Shown here: piece by piece, positions 1-6,703 of the stretch
How positions within the stretch are numbered: the first letter of the stretch is position 1
Layout: every line of letters starts with the position of its first letter
Assembly (NCBI GenBank): GCA_000431275.1
Contig: HF989222.1
Location: 49,167-58,969 of the forward strand
Length of the DNA: 9,803 bases
Direction of reading: 5' to 3'
From: Prevotella sp. CAG:755
GTDB taxonomy: Bacteria > Bacteroidota > Bacteroidia > Bacteroidales > Bacteroidaceae
Program-made: the position numbers and the translations under genes
Notes under the pieces: model-generated
What the model was told of the DNA's origin: nothing
Database searches by the model: none
What the model saw: the letters and a program-made list of their open reading frames with translations, nothing else

Positions 1-1
1 T

Positions 2-379
2 GGCAGCCGCGAGTGTCACCAACCCTATTATGACACGGCGGCTCATCTCGTGGGCAGTGTGCGGATGGAGTGGCTCTCTTATGTGGACCACAAGATGCTG
101 TTCAGTCGCACCCAGCTCGACACCCTGAAAGAGCGGCTCGAAGCCCGTAGCCGCCAGAGCTGGGACCGCGCCATCCTCGACAGCCTCCCCAAGGACGAGA
201 AGTCTGGCTTTTCAGAGTATGAGCTTTATGGCCTGACTTTTCCTTCCCGTAAGAAAGTTGTCCGCCCTTGGCGTAACAAGACGCTGCACTACGAGGACTT
301 GGCCGACTACGATACGCTGCGTCGCCGCTGGGGACGGCGTTACCGTGCAGTGACTTTCCCTGAATGGATTAACCGTTAG
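2..379 (+). CDS. C-terminal part of a DUF6492-like polysaccharide-locus protein (5' truncated by window edge)
   Basis: The reading frame is open from the left edge to the TAG at 377-379, so only the last 125 or so residues are visible. The GTG at position 50 is an internal valine, because the frame continues upstream of it. Visible elements are HKMLFSRTQLDTLKERLE, then SWDRAIL, then SGFSEYELYGL, then a WRN segment and a basic C-terminus ending PEWINR. An H-x-M-F segment, a W-x-x-A-I-L helix and an S-E-Y-E-x-Y-G motif fit my recollection of DUF6492-type proteins, which are glycosyltransferase-like and occur in capsule and LPS clusters; that assignment is from memory of the family. The next gene begins 18 bases downstream on the same strand, and that gene and the one after it are also polysaccharide-locus types. 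A role in surface glycan synthesis is inferred; donor and acceptor cannot be read from the sequence. Confidence 0.6.
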   Translation, partial: GSRECHQPYYDTAAHLVGSVRMEWLSYVDHKMLFSRTQLDTLKERLEARSRQSWDRAILDSLPKDEKSGFSEYELYGLTFPSRKKVVRPWRNKTLHYEDLADYDTLRRRWGRRYRAVTFPEWINR

Positions 380-397
380 ACCCTTCAAGAAGAACAG

Positions 398-1387
398 ATG
401 AAAACACGTCCGCTCTCGAAAGCCCTCGTCACCGTGCTGAAACTCATCGGTAAGGTAGTGGCGAAAATCTGTCCCTCGGCGATGGCCCTTCCGCCCTGTG
501 ACCTCGACAATGACGAGGCCAACGACCTTGTGCGCGGCTGGCTCGAACACCCCGACGGGCAGGGACACATGGCCACGAAACTGGGCACTTATGAATTGAA
601 AGCCTTTCTCTGTTTTTACAGCCATGCCCATGGCCTTCGCGGAACCGACGTGGCAAATATGTTGCGCTACCGCTACCCGCTTCTCCGCTCCATGCGTCAT
701 TCGCTTCGGCGGCTGACGAACAATGCGGGCTTTTTCCCGGCCAGCGAGGAGGCCGGCCTGCGCTATGCCGAGCTGGTGGCGGCGGACTTCCCGCTGGCCG
801 ACCTGCTTGTTTCGTATCAGAAGGAAGAATGGTATCCTCTTTCGCTCGGACTGCTGGCCGGAGCGAAGCGCTGCCCGCCGTGGGGGTATCTCGACCCGTA
901 CCGTTACAGACGGCCGTGGTCGGCTGCATTGGCCGGGAAGAGGGTGCTTGTCGTCCATCCCTTTGCCGACACTATCCGCCGCCAGTATGACCGGCGCGCC
1001 GAGCTCTTCCCAGGGACGGACGTGCTGCCCGGTTTCGCGTCGCTCCGCTGCATCCGGGCCGTGCAGAGCATCGCCGGGAACGCTGTGCCCTACCGCACGT
1101 GGTTCGACGCGCTTGATGCGATGAAACGGGAGATGGATGCAGAGGACTACGACGTGGCGCTTATCGGTTGCGGCGCTTATGGTTTCCACCTTGCCGCCCA
1201 TGCCAAGCGGCGTGGAAAGGTGGGCCTGCACATGGCCTCCTATGTCCAGTTGCTCTTCGGTATCCGGGGAGCCCGCTGGGACGCTGACCCGGAATACAGC
1301 CGTTTTTACAACGATGCCTGGGTGCGTCCCTCGGCCGACGAACGCCCTGCCGGCGCCGAGACGATCGAAGGCGGGTGTTACTGGTGA
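398..1387 (+). CDS. Capsule-locus protein of unknown function, possibly GT-D-like, ending EGGCYW
   Basis: This is a complete 329-residue protein starting at ATG 398, 18 bases after the previous stop and preceded by a purine-rich AAGAAGAACAG. I recognise it as a family common in Bacteroides/Prevotella capsular polysaccharide loci, usually annotated hypothetical. The N-terminus is basic and amphipathic (about 1-30). A segment at 57-70 (HMATKLGTYELKAF) sits where relatives have an ARFGS-E-like motif. NNAGFFPA lies at 108-115 and KEEWYP at 142-147. Two Rossmann-like strand-loop segments follow, VLVVHPFADTI (183-193) and DVALIGCGAYGFHLA (252-266), then QLLFGIRGARW (284-294), and the protein ends with EGGCYW (324-329). 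The layout loosely recalls GT-D glycosyltransferases (an RFG-type N-terminal motif and a C-terminal Rossmann half), but that is inference. There is no signal peptide or clear membrane span, so a cytoplasmic role is likely. It is probably cotranscribed with its neighbours. Confidence 0.8.
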   Translation: MKTRPLSKALVTVLKLIGKVVAKICPSAMALPPCDLDNDEANDLVRGWLEHPDGQGHMATKLGTYELKAFLCFYSHAHGLRGTDVANMLRYRYPLLRSMRHSLRRLTNNAGFFPASEEAGLRYAELVAADFPLADLLVSYQKEEWYPLSLGLLAGAKRCPPWGYLDPYRYRRPWSAALAGKRVLVVHPFADTIRRQYDRRAELFPGTDVLPGFASLRCIRAVQSIAGNAVPYRTWFDALDAMKREMDAEDYDVALIGCGAYGFHLAAHAKRRGKVGLHMASYVQLLFGIRGARWDADPEYSRFYNDAWVRPSADERPAGAETIEGGCYW

Positions 1388-1436
1388 GGCGGCCCGATGT
1401 TTTCAGACAGATTTCAACAAACGAAAAAGCAAGGTG

Positions 1437-2246
1437 ATGAGAAAGTTAGCAGTGGTCGTCGTGCCCGTTTACCGGAAGTTCATGCCCAGCGAGGCGTTCG
1501 CTTTTGCGCAGTGCCTCAATGTGTTGGGGCGCTATGACATCTCGTTGCTTCATCCGGCCGGATTCGATGTCAGCGACATCGTCCGCACGGCGTCGCGCAC
1601 CATCGGCCATGTGGCGATGGACGACCAGTGGTTCCGGAGCATCGACAGTTACAACGCGCTCTGTCTTTCGGCCGACTTCTATGACGCCTATGCTGCGTAT
1701 GAGTACATGCTGATTTATCAGTTGGATGCTTACGCGTTCCGCGACGAACTGGCCGACTGGTGTGCCCGGGGATATGACTACATCGGTGCACCGTGGCTGC
1801 CTAACGATACGCCTTACGAACGCACGCTCGGCGACGCCGTGCGATGGGTGCGCCGCACGATCCACCCCGCCGGCACAACACAGAAAATCACCCACGCCCA
1901 GACGCACTATCATGTGGGCAACGGAGGATTCAGCCTGCGGCGTGTGGCGAAGATGAAAGCCGTGGTCGAGGAGTTCCGCGGCCTGATCGACAGCATGGAT
2001 CCAAAAGAGCGCCGGGCGAAGGAAGACGTGTTCTTTTCTACCTATATCCAGCGACAGGCCGGCATCAGTGTGCCGGATTGGCGCGAGGGCTTACAGTTCG
2101 CTTTTGAGAACAGTCCGGCGATGGCCTTGCGTCTTGCCAAGGGCCATTTACCTTTCGGTTGCCACTATTGGTCGAAAGGAAATGTCTGGAAGGATTTCTG
2201 GTACCGGTATATCCCGTTCGACCCGGAGCAAGACGCCGGGGCCTGA
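1437..2246 (+). CDS. DUF5672 family glycosyltransferase-like protein
   Basis: This 269-residue protein starts at ATG 1437, directly after AAGGTG. The frame is open farther upstream to 1137, but that part overlaps the preceding gene out of frame and has no family character, so the later ATG is chosen. Motifs typical of DUF5672 appear in order: VVVPVYR at 7-13; a stretch at 87-102 with YEYMLIYQLDAYAF, whose QLD-A looks like a DxD-type nucleotide-sugar site; YDYIGAPW at 113-120; VGNGGFSLR at 160-168; EDVFF at 196-200; and PFGCHYW at 239-245. GNGGFSLR and the acidic ED are hallmarks of GT-A-like transferases. It most likely adds a sugar to a surface polysaccharide in the cytoplasm; the sugar is unknown. 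It is the last gene of the left cluster, 49 bases after the previous stop, and is followed by a strong hairpin terminator. Confidence 0.85.
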   Translation: MRKLAVVVVPVYRKFMPSEAFAFAQCLNVLGRYDISLLHPAGFDVSDIVRTASRTIGHVAMDDQWFRSIDSYNALCLSADFYDAYAAYEYMLIYQLDAYAFRDELADWCARGYDYIGAPWLPNDTPYERTLGDAVRWVRRTIHPAGTTQKITHAQTHYHVGNGGFSLRRVAKMKAVVEEFRGLIDSMDPKERRAKEDVFFSTYIQRQAGISVPDWREGLQFAFENSPAMALRLAKGHLPFGCHYWSKGNVWKDFWYRYIPFDPEQDAGA

Positions 2247-2279
2247 ATGCAGGTGGCGATCTGTGAAAATCGGAGTAGC

Positions 2280-2337
2280 GACAATAAAAACGGTCGCAGT
2301 GAAAGGGGATTCTGTCACTGCGACCGTTTTTATTGTC
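2280..2337. terminator. Bidirectional intrinsic terminator, perfect 23-bp stem
   Basis: The arms 2280-2302 and 2315-2337 are exact reverse complements, with a 12-base loop (2303-2314). The stem has a GC-rich core (CGGTCGCAGTGA) flanked by an A-run on the left (AAAAA) and a T-run on the right (TTTTT), so it reads as a terminator on either strand. It lies between two convergent genes, 33 bases after the DUF5672 stop on the plus strand and 24 bases beyond the PAP2 stop on the minus strand, and so serves both operons. Confidence 0.9.
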
Positions 2338-2361
2338 TGTGTGGGAAGAAACACCGGAGGG

Positions 2362-2922
2362 TCAGAACGATATGGAGGAGTAGAATCCGAACGCGCCGTC
2401 GGGCAGGGCCGTAGGCACAAAGGTGATGTCGGGGCCGGTGCGGCGCGGGCGGGTGAACGCGAAGGCCGATGCCGTTCCGATTGCGGCGCCAGCGGCCACG
2501 TCCCACCAGTCGTGCTTTTTCCCGTAGACGCGTGACCACGCCACGTAGGCCGAGACCGCATAAGCGGGGATGCTCCACTTCCAGCCGTAGCGGCGTCCGA
2601 TATACGTGGCCGCCGTGAAGGTGACCGCAGTGTGCATGGAAGGCATCGAATGGTCGTCGCTGTGGTCTGGCCGTTCCTTGTGGATGAGGTATTTCAGGGC
2701 GAGTGTCGTGCCTACCGTCGTGAGAGCCGTGAATGATCCTTGTTTCAGTCCTTGCCAGTCTTTGAGCGCAAGGGTGGTTGCTATGCCCGCAGCAGGTGCG
2801 GCAAAGAGCAGGACGTCGCCTGCCGTGCGGGCTTTTTTGCGGGCGCCTGTGACTTCAAGGCGTTGGCCGGCGGCGCTGGCCGGAAGAAGGAGGCAAAGAA
2901 TGAAAAAAAGGACTTGTCTCAT
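2362..2922 (-). CDS. PAP2-family lipid phosphatase with signal peptide or N-terminal anchor
   Basis: This is a 186-residue protein read from ATG at 2922. The frame is open up to 3087, but the upstream part overlaps the kinase gene out of frame and lacks family character, whereas starting at 2922 gives a clean signal sequence (MRQVLFFILCLLLPASAAGQ). The three motifs of type-2 phosphatidic acid phosphatases are present: KYLIHKERP at 77-85 (K-x6-RP), PSMH at 94-97 in place of the usual PSGH, and SRVYGKKHDWWD at 130-141 (SR-x5-H-x3-D), which supplies the catalytic His137 and Asp141. It probably removes phosphate from a lipid phosphate on the periplasmic side; the substrate (undecaprenyl diphosphate, phosphatidate or another lipid) cannot be told. 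The C-terminus ends in an aromatic residue (GFYSSISF), as Bacteroidota outer-membrane proteins often do, but one such strand is weak evidence. The start lies 28 bases after the lipid-kinase stop, so the two are likely cotranscribed. Confidence 0.88.
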   Translation of the reverse strand: MRQVLFFILCLLLPASAAGQRLEVTGARKKARTAGDVLLFAAPAAGIATTLALKDWQGLKQGSFTALTTVGTTLALKYLIHKERPDHSDDHSMPSMHTAVTFTAATYIGRRYGWKWSIPAYAVSAYVAWSRVYGKKHDWWDVAAGAAIGTASAFAFTRPRRTGPDITFVPTALPDGAFGFYSSISF

Positions 2923-2950
2923 AGTGTGGTGAGGGCGGGTAAGCTGGATA

Positions 2951-3328
2951 TCAGGCTGCGATCGCACATAGTTTGGGTAGGAAAATAAAGAGCCCGACCG
3001 CGATGGACGCAATGGCCAGCAGCAGGACGGCACCGGCGGCGAGATCCTTGGCCCGCCGGATGTGTTCGTCGAAGCCCGGGCTGACAAGATCGCACAGGCT
3101 TTCGAGTGCTGTGTTGACGGCTTCGGCGGCGAGGACCGCCCCTATGGTGAGCGCGATGACCGCCCATTCCGTGAGACTCAGGCCGAGCCACATGCCCGTT
3201 GCAATGACGGCGACTGCCACTACTGCGTGGATTCGGGCGTTGTCTTCCCGGAAAAGGTCGCGTATGCCGTGGCCGGCATAGCGGAAACTACGTAAGCGTT
3301 TGCGGAGGGTAAAACCGTTGTTCTTCAT
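2951..3328 (-). CDS. dgkA: DgkA-family lipid kinase (diacylglycerol or undecaprenol kinase)
   Basis: Reading from ATG 3328 gives 125 residues, the usual size for this small integral-membrane kinase. It phosphorylates diacylglycerol or undecaprenol with ATP at the inner membrane. Family signatures are visible: FREDNARIH at 26-34, the catalytic and metal-binding segment EAVNTALE at 69-76 (conserved Glu69, Asn72, Glu76), and KDLAAGAVLL at 94-103. Three hydrophobic spans lie at about 34-50, 54-74 and 98-117. The start is ambiguous because the frame stays open upstream with a second ATG at 3352 inside a tandem repeat, which would add MIGFSTES. A third possible start at 3406 overlaps the regulator gene and is unlikely. 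The gene lies 64 bases after the MerR-type gene and just before the PAP2 phosphatase. A kinase and a phosphatase for lipid carriers side by side suggests lipid-phosphate recycling. The choice between the two substrates is not resolved here. Confidence 0.88.
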   Translation of the reverse strand: MKNNGFTLRKRLRSFRYAGHGIRDLFREDNARIHAVVAVAVIATGMWLGLSLTEWAVIALTIGAVLAAEAVNTALESLCDLVSPGFDEHIRRAKDLAAGAVLLLAIASIAVGLFIFLPKLCAIAA

Positions 3329-3373
3329 GCTTTCGGTGGAAAATCCAATCATGCTTTCGGTGGAAAATCCAAG
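3326..3373 (-). repeat. In-frame tandem 24-bp repeat carrying two dgkA start codons
   Basis: The unit 3326-3349 is repeated at 3350-3373 with 23 of 24 bases identical. Read on the minus strand, each copy contains GATTTTCCACCGAAAGC followed directly by ATG. The copies therefore place two ATGs 24 bases apart, in frame with each other and with the lipid kinase, each with the same leader. Translated through, the repeat gives GFSTESM twice. It lies wholly in the gap between the MerR-type gene and the kinase, where the coding constraint depends on which start is used. Confidence 0.85.
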
Positions 3374-3392
3374 TCGAGATGCGTCTGCCCGG

Positions 3393-3740
3393 TCACTCCA
3401 AAGCATTCAGCTCCCGCCGCAGGGCGTCGAGCTGCTCCTTGACGGATTGCAGGCGTCGCAGGATTTCGGCGTCGCGCTCGACAGCCGGCTTTTCTTTGCG
3501 CAGCACCTCGCGGGCCGCTGCCAGTTTCAGGCCGCGCACTTTGACCAGATAGTAAATCTGGCGCACCGTTTCGACATCTTCCTTGGTGTATTGGCGGATG
3601 TTGCGGCCCGATTTGCGCGGCGTAATCTGCGGGAACTCGCGTTCCCAATAGCGCAAGAGCGATTCATTCACGCCCAAAAGCGCGGCGACTTCCTTGACGG
3701 AATAATATAGCTTGAAGTCTATGTCTTTTTTCAGTGCCAT
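3393..3740 (-). CDS. MerR-type transcriptional regulator
   Basis: From ATG 3740 the protein is 115 residues (MALKKDIDFKLYY...). The frame extends to a TTG at 3785, but that codon overlaps the predicted -7 box and lies upstream of the expected transcription start, so it is rejected. Residues 11-36 (LYYSVKEVAALLGVNESLLRYWEREF) form the MerR winged-helix DNA-binding region, and GRNIRQYTKEDVE (45-57) is the following wing and helix. Residues from about 85 to the end (ERDAEILRRLQSVKEQLDALRRELN) look like the dimerising coiled coil. There is no cysteine-bearing metal-binding loop and no ligand domain, so the inducing signal is not apparent. This compact form, with an ESLLR-W-E-EFP signature, is widespread in Bacteroidota as a single-copy regulator of unknown target. 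It heads a probable operon with dgkA and the PAP2 gene and diverges from alaS. Confidence 0.87.
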   Translation of the reverse strand: MALKKDIDFKLYYSVKEVAALLGVNESLLRYWEREFPQITPRKSGRNIRQYTKEDVETVRQIYYLVKVRGLKLAAAREVLRKEKPAVERDAEILRRLQSVKEQLDALRRELNALE

Positions 3741-3779
3741 TCGTTCTGCGCTTTCACTGTTGCTTTTATTTTCTATTGC

Positions 3780-3810
3780 TTGCAAAAATAACGAAAAGGT
3801 CGTAACTTTG
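3780..3810 (+). promoter_or_regulatory. Bacteroidota-type promoter for alaS, overlapping the divergent promoter
   Basis: TAACTTTG at 3803-3810 matches the TAnnTTTG -7 consensus perfectly. A TTG at 3780-3782 (CTTG from 3779) lies 20 bases upstream as the -33 element. The predicted start near 3817 leaves a leader of about 23 bases to the alaS ATG. The element interleaves with the MerR promoter: this -7 box abuts the other promoter's -33 box, and vice versa. A 7-bp inverted repeat, TTGCAAA (3780-3786) and TTTGCAA (3807-3813), brackets the pair and is a possible operator. Confidence 0.72.
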
Positions 3811-3814
3811 CAAA
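3783..3814 (-). promoter_or_regulatory. Bacteroidota-type promoter for the MerR-dgkA-PAP2 operon
   Basis: On the minus strand a TTTG (plus strand 3811-3814) is followed after exactly 20 bases by TATTTTTG (3790 down to 3783), a perfect match to the TAnnTTTG -7 box with the usual -33 spacing. Transcription would begin about six or seven bases on, near 3776, leaving a leader of about 36 bases before the MerR ATG at 3740. Confidence 0.72.
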
Positions 3815-3839
3815 GAAATAGTAAGAAACCTATCTAACA

Positions 3840-6467
3840 ATGATGACAGCAAACGAAATACGCGAGTCGTTCCTCCGCTACTTTGAGTCGCAGGGGCATC
3901 TCGTAGTGCCTTCGGCTCCGATGGTAGTCAAGGACGATCCTACCCTTATGTTCACGAACGCCGGCATGAACCAGTTTAAGGACATCATCCTCGGCAATCG
4001 TGAGCCGAAGTGCCGCCGGCAGACCGACTCCCAAAAGTGTCTCCGCGTGAGCGGCAAGCATAACGACTTGGAGGAGGTCGGGCATGACACCTACCACCAC
4101 ACGATGTTCGAGATGCTCGGCAATTGGAGCTTTGGCGACTTCTTTAAGAAAGAAGAGATACAATGGGCATACGATTACCTTGTCAATGTCCTCAAAATCG
4201 ACCCTGCTAACCTCTACGTCACCGTGTTCGAGGGTTCGGCCGACGACGGATTGGGCCGCGACGACGAGGCTGCCGACTATTGGGCTCAGTATTTCCCTCA
4301 GGACCACATCATCAACGGCAACAAGCACGACAACTTTTGGGAAATGGGCGACACGGGTCCCTGCGGCCCCTGTTCGGAAATCCACATTGACCTCCGCTCG
4401 GACGAGGAGAAAGCCAAGGTGCCCGGAGCGTCGCTCGTGAATAAGGACAATCCCCAAGTGATAGAAATATGGAACCTTGTGTTCATGCAATATAACCGTA
4501 AGGCCGATGGGTCGTTAGAGCCGCTTCCGCACAAGGTTATTGACACCGGCATGGGCTTTGAACGGCTTTGTATGGTCATGCAGGGCAAAAAGTCGAATTA
4601 CGACACCGACGTGTTCCAGCCTATTATCAAAAAAATCGGCGAACTTTCCGGGTATGCTTATGGCGAAGATGAAAAGCGTGACGTCGCCATGCGCGTCGTG
4701 GCCGACCACCTCCGCGCCATCGCTTTCTCCATCGCCGACGGCCAACTCCCTTCCAACGCAAAGGCCGGCTACGTCATCCGTCGCATCTTGCGCCGGGCGG
4801 TACGTTATGCGTACACCTTCCTCGGTCAGAAAGAGGCTTTCATGTATCGCTTGGTGCCCACGCTTGTCGAGGAAATGGGTGGCGCATATCCCGAACTGCG
4901 GGCGCAGCAGACGTTGATAGCCCGCGTGATGAAAGAAGAGGAAGACGCGTTCCTGCGCACGCTGGCTACGGGCATCACGATGCTCGACGGTGTCATCGAA
5001 GAGGCTCGTCGCGAAGGGAAAACTGTTATTGACGGAACCAAGGTTTTCACGCTTTTCGACACCTACGGATTCCCGCTCGATTTGACGGAGCTGATCTGTC
5101 ACGAAAAAGGATTGAGCGTCGACGTCGCAGCTTTCGATGTTGAGATGCAGAAACAAAAAGACCGCGCCCGCAACGCTGCGGCTGTCGAGACGGGCGACTG
5201 GGTGACGCTGGCCGAGGGCGAACCGGAGTTTGTCGGTTGGGATTATACGGAATACACTTGTCATATTTTGCGTTACCGCCGTGTGGAGCAGAAAAAGCAG
5301 GCCTATTATGAGCTGGTGCTCGATTGCTCGCCTTTCTACGCTGAGATGGGCGGCCAGGTGGGTGACCGTGGCGTACTCTGCAACGAGACTGAAACCATCG
5401 ACGTCATTGACACGCGCCGTGAGAACAACCTGCCTATCCACATCGTCCGCCAGCTTCCCGCTCATCCCGAAGCAGAGTTCATGGCCTGCGTCGACACCGA
5501 CGCCCGTACCGCCAGCGAAGCCAACCATACGGCCACGCACCTGCTCGACCAAGCCCTGCGCGAAGTGCTCGGCACCCATGTGGAGCAGAAGGGGTCGCTC
5601 GTCACACCGGATTACCTGCGTTTTGACTTCTCTCACTTCCAGAAAGTGACACCCGAGGAATTGCGCAGTGTGGAACGCATTGTGAACGAACGCATCCGTC
5701 GCGACATCTCCTTGCAAGAGTATCGTGATATGCCTGTCGAGAAAGCGAAGGAACTGGGCGCCATCGCCCTTTTCGGTGAGAAGTATGGCGACCGTGTACG
5801 TGTCGTACAGTTCGGAAGCAGTGTCGAGTTCTGCGGTGGCTGTCATGCGAAGACCACAGGGCGCTTGGGACTTTTCCGCATCCTGTCCGAAGGCAGCGTG
5901 GCTGCCGGTGTGCGCCGGATTGAGGCTGTTACGGGCCGGGTGGCCGAAGAAATGTGCTACACGCAGGAAGACCTGCTTGTCAGTCTCCGCCAGCTGTTCA
6001 ACAACGCCAAGGACCTGACCGCAGCCATCCAGAAGACGGTGGAAGACAACAGCGCCCTGAAAAAACAAGTGGAAGAGTTTGTCAAGGAACACATTATGGT
6101 TATGCGTGACCGCCTTGTAGGTAAGGCAAAGGATGTAGGCGGCGTGAAACTGGTGCGCGCTGTCATCCCGGGTTCCATCTCGGCCGATGCCGTGAAAGAC
6201 TTGGCGTTCCAGATTTCGCACATGCTGCCCGGACAGATGCTCTGCGTCTTGGGAAGTGCGTGCGAAGGTAAGCCGTTGCTCACGGTGATGATAGGGAAAG
6301 ACCTTATTGCCGAACGCGGTTTGAATGCGGGCCAACTTGTGCGCGAAGCAGCCAAGCTCATCAAAGGCGGTGGCGGTGGCGCGCCCCATTTCGCCACGGC
6401 GGGCGGCAAAGATCCGGATGGACTCGAAGCCGCCGTCAGCAAGGTGGTAGAGTTGGCCGGATTGTAA
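3840..6467 (+). CDS. alaS: Alanyl-tRNA synthetase
   Basis: This is a full-length 875-residue class II synthetase, the normal size for bacterial AlaRS, which charges tRNA-Ala in the cytoplasm. The N-terminal catalytic domain shows [16 protein letters not shown] and the [27 protein letters not shown] region (motif 2 area), and motif 3 appears as GMGFERL at 237-243. The editing domain has HTATH (His563, His567) and CGGCH (Cys665, His669), the zinc-binding set that clears Ser- and Gly-tRNA-Ala. The usual motif is CGGTH, so Cys668 is a substitution worth noting. A coiled coil at about 715-760 links to the C-Ala domain with KGGGGGAP (842-849). Two adjacent ATGs (3840, 3843) could both start it. Codon use is strongly biased: only one TTA/CTA/TCA codon (TTA at 4515) occurs in the whole gene. 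It is transcribed alone from its own promoter and ended by the hairpin at 6493. Confidence 0.98.
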   Translation: MMTANEIRESFLRYFESQGHLVVPSAPMVVKDDPTLMFTNAGMNQFKDIILGNREPKCRRQTDSQKCLRVSGKHNDLEEVGHDTYHHTMFEMLGNWSFGDFFKKEEIQWAYDYLVNVLKIDPANLYVTVFEGSADDGLGRDDEAADYWAQYFPQDHIINGNKHDNFWEMGDTGPCGPCSEIHIDLRSDEEKAKVPGASLVNKDNPQVIEIWNLVFMQYNRKADGSLEPLPHKVIDTGMGFERLCMVMQGKKSNYDTDVFQPIIKKIGELSGYAYGEDEKRDVAMRVVADHLRAIAFSIADGQLPSNAKAGYVIRRILRRAVRYAYTFLGQKEAFMYRLVPTLVEEMGGAYPELRAQQTLIARVMKEEEDAFLRTLATGITMLDGVIEEARREGKTVIDGTKVFTLFDTYGFPLDLTELICHEKGLSVDVAAFDVEMQKQKDRARNAAAVETGDWVTLAEGEPEFVGWDYTEYTCHILRYRRVEQKKQAYYELVLDCSPFYAEMGGQVGDRGVLCNETETIDVIDTRRENNLPIHIVRQLPAHPEAEFMACVDTDARTASEANHTATHLLDQALREVLGTHVEQKGSLVTPDYLRFDFSHFQKVTPEELRSVERIVNERIRRDISLQEYRDMPVEKAKELGAIALFGEKYGDRVRVVQFGSSVEFCGGCHAKTTGRLGLFRILSEGSVAAGVRRIEAVTGRVAEEMCYTQEDLLVSLRQLFNNAKDLTAAIQKTVEDNSALKKQVEEFVKEHIMVMRDRLVGKAKDVGGVKLVRAVIPGSISADAVKDLAFQISHMLPGQMLCVLGSACEGKPLLTVMIGKDLIAERGLNAGQLVREAAKLIKGGGGGAPHFATAGGKDPDGLEAAVSKVVELAGL

Positions 6468-6492
6468 AGACATATACTTACACAAGTGAGAC

Positions 6493-6534
6493 AAGAACGG
6501 GCGCAGGATCTGTGGATGCTGCGCCCGTTCTTTC
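6493..6534 (+). terminator. Intrinsic terminator after alaS
   Basis: The arms 6493-6506 (AAGAACGGGCGCAG) and 6519-6532 are exact reverse complements around a 12-base loop. The stem is GC-rich and its descending end runs into TTCTTT, a short U-tract. It begins 26 bases after the alaS stop codon, the expected position for a terminator. Confidence 0.82.
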
Positions 6535-6537
6535 CGT

Positions 6538-6565
6538 TCGGCTGACAGAAAAAACTGTCAGCCGA
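6538..6565. repeat. Perfect 11-bp hairpin with an A6 loop
   Basis: TCGGCTGACAG (6538-6548) and CTGTCAGCCGA (6555-6565) pair perfectly across a loop of six A residues. It follows the alaS terminator by only a few bases, and no T-run follows it on the plus strand. It could be a back-up terminator, an RNA stability element or a protein-binding palindrome. The bases from 6566 to 6703 hold nothing I recognise; a 70-codon open frame crossing the region looks non-coding. Confidence 0.6.
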
Positions 6566-6703
6566 CTTTGTTCCGGTAAGTCGCCGGTTTGTAGGTGCAA
6601 ATGGTCGGCATGCGATTTTCATCCCGGCGGTTGCCTTTCCCGAGAAGTGGCGCCCTGTCCGAAAAACCTATGGCTTTTCGCCTGTTGTTCCACTCATTTG
6701 CAT

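Noticed and set aside
212..1231. A 339-codon open frame antisense to the left glycan genes
   Set aside because: It is codon-aligned with both plus-strand genes and crosses their junction; the plus-strand proteins have recognisable family motifs and the antisense one does not.
2923..3087. Longer PAP2 protein starting at 3087
   Set aside because: The extra 55 residues overlap the kinase gene in another frame and would bury the clear signal peptide.
3329..3406. Longer lipid kinase starting at 3406
   Set aside because: It would overlap the MerR-type gene and add residues outside the family pattern; ATG 3328 (or possibly 3352) is better.
3741..3785. Longer MerR-type protein from a TTG at 3785
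   Set aside because: The TTG lies in the predicted -7 box, upstream of the expected transcription start; ATG 3740 fits family N-termini.
4515..6494. A 659-codon open frame antisense to alaS
   Set aside because: Its codons are exact reverse complements of alaS codons and it is open only because alaS avoids TTA, CTA and TCA. The translation shows no recognisable domain and has no promoter of its own that I can see.
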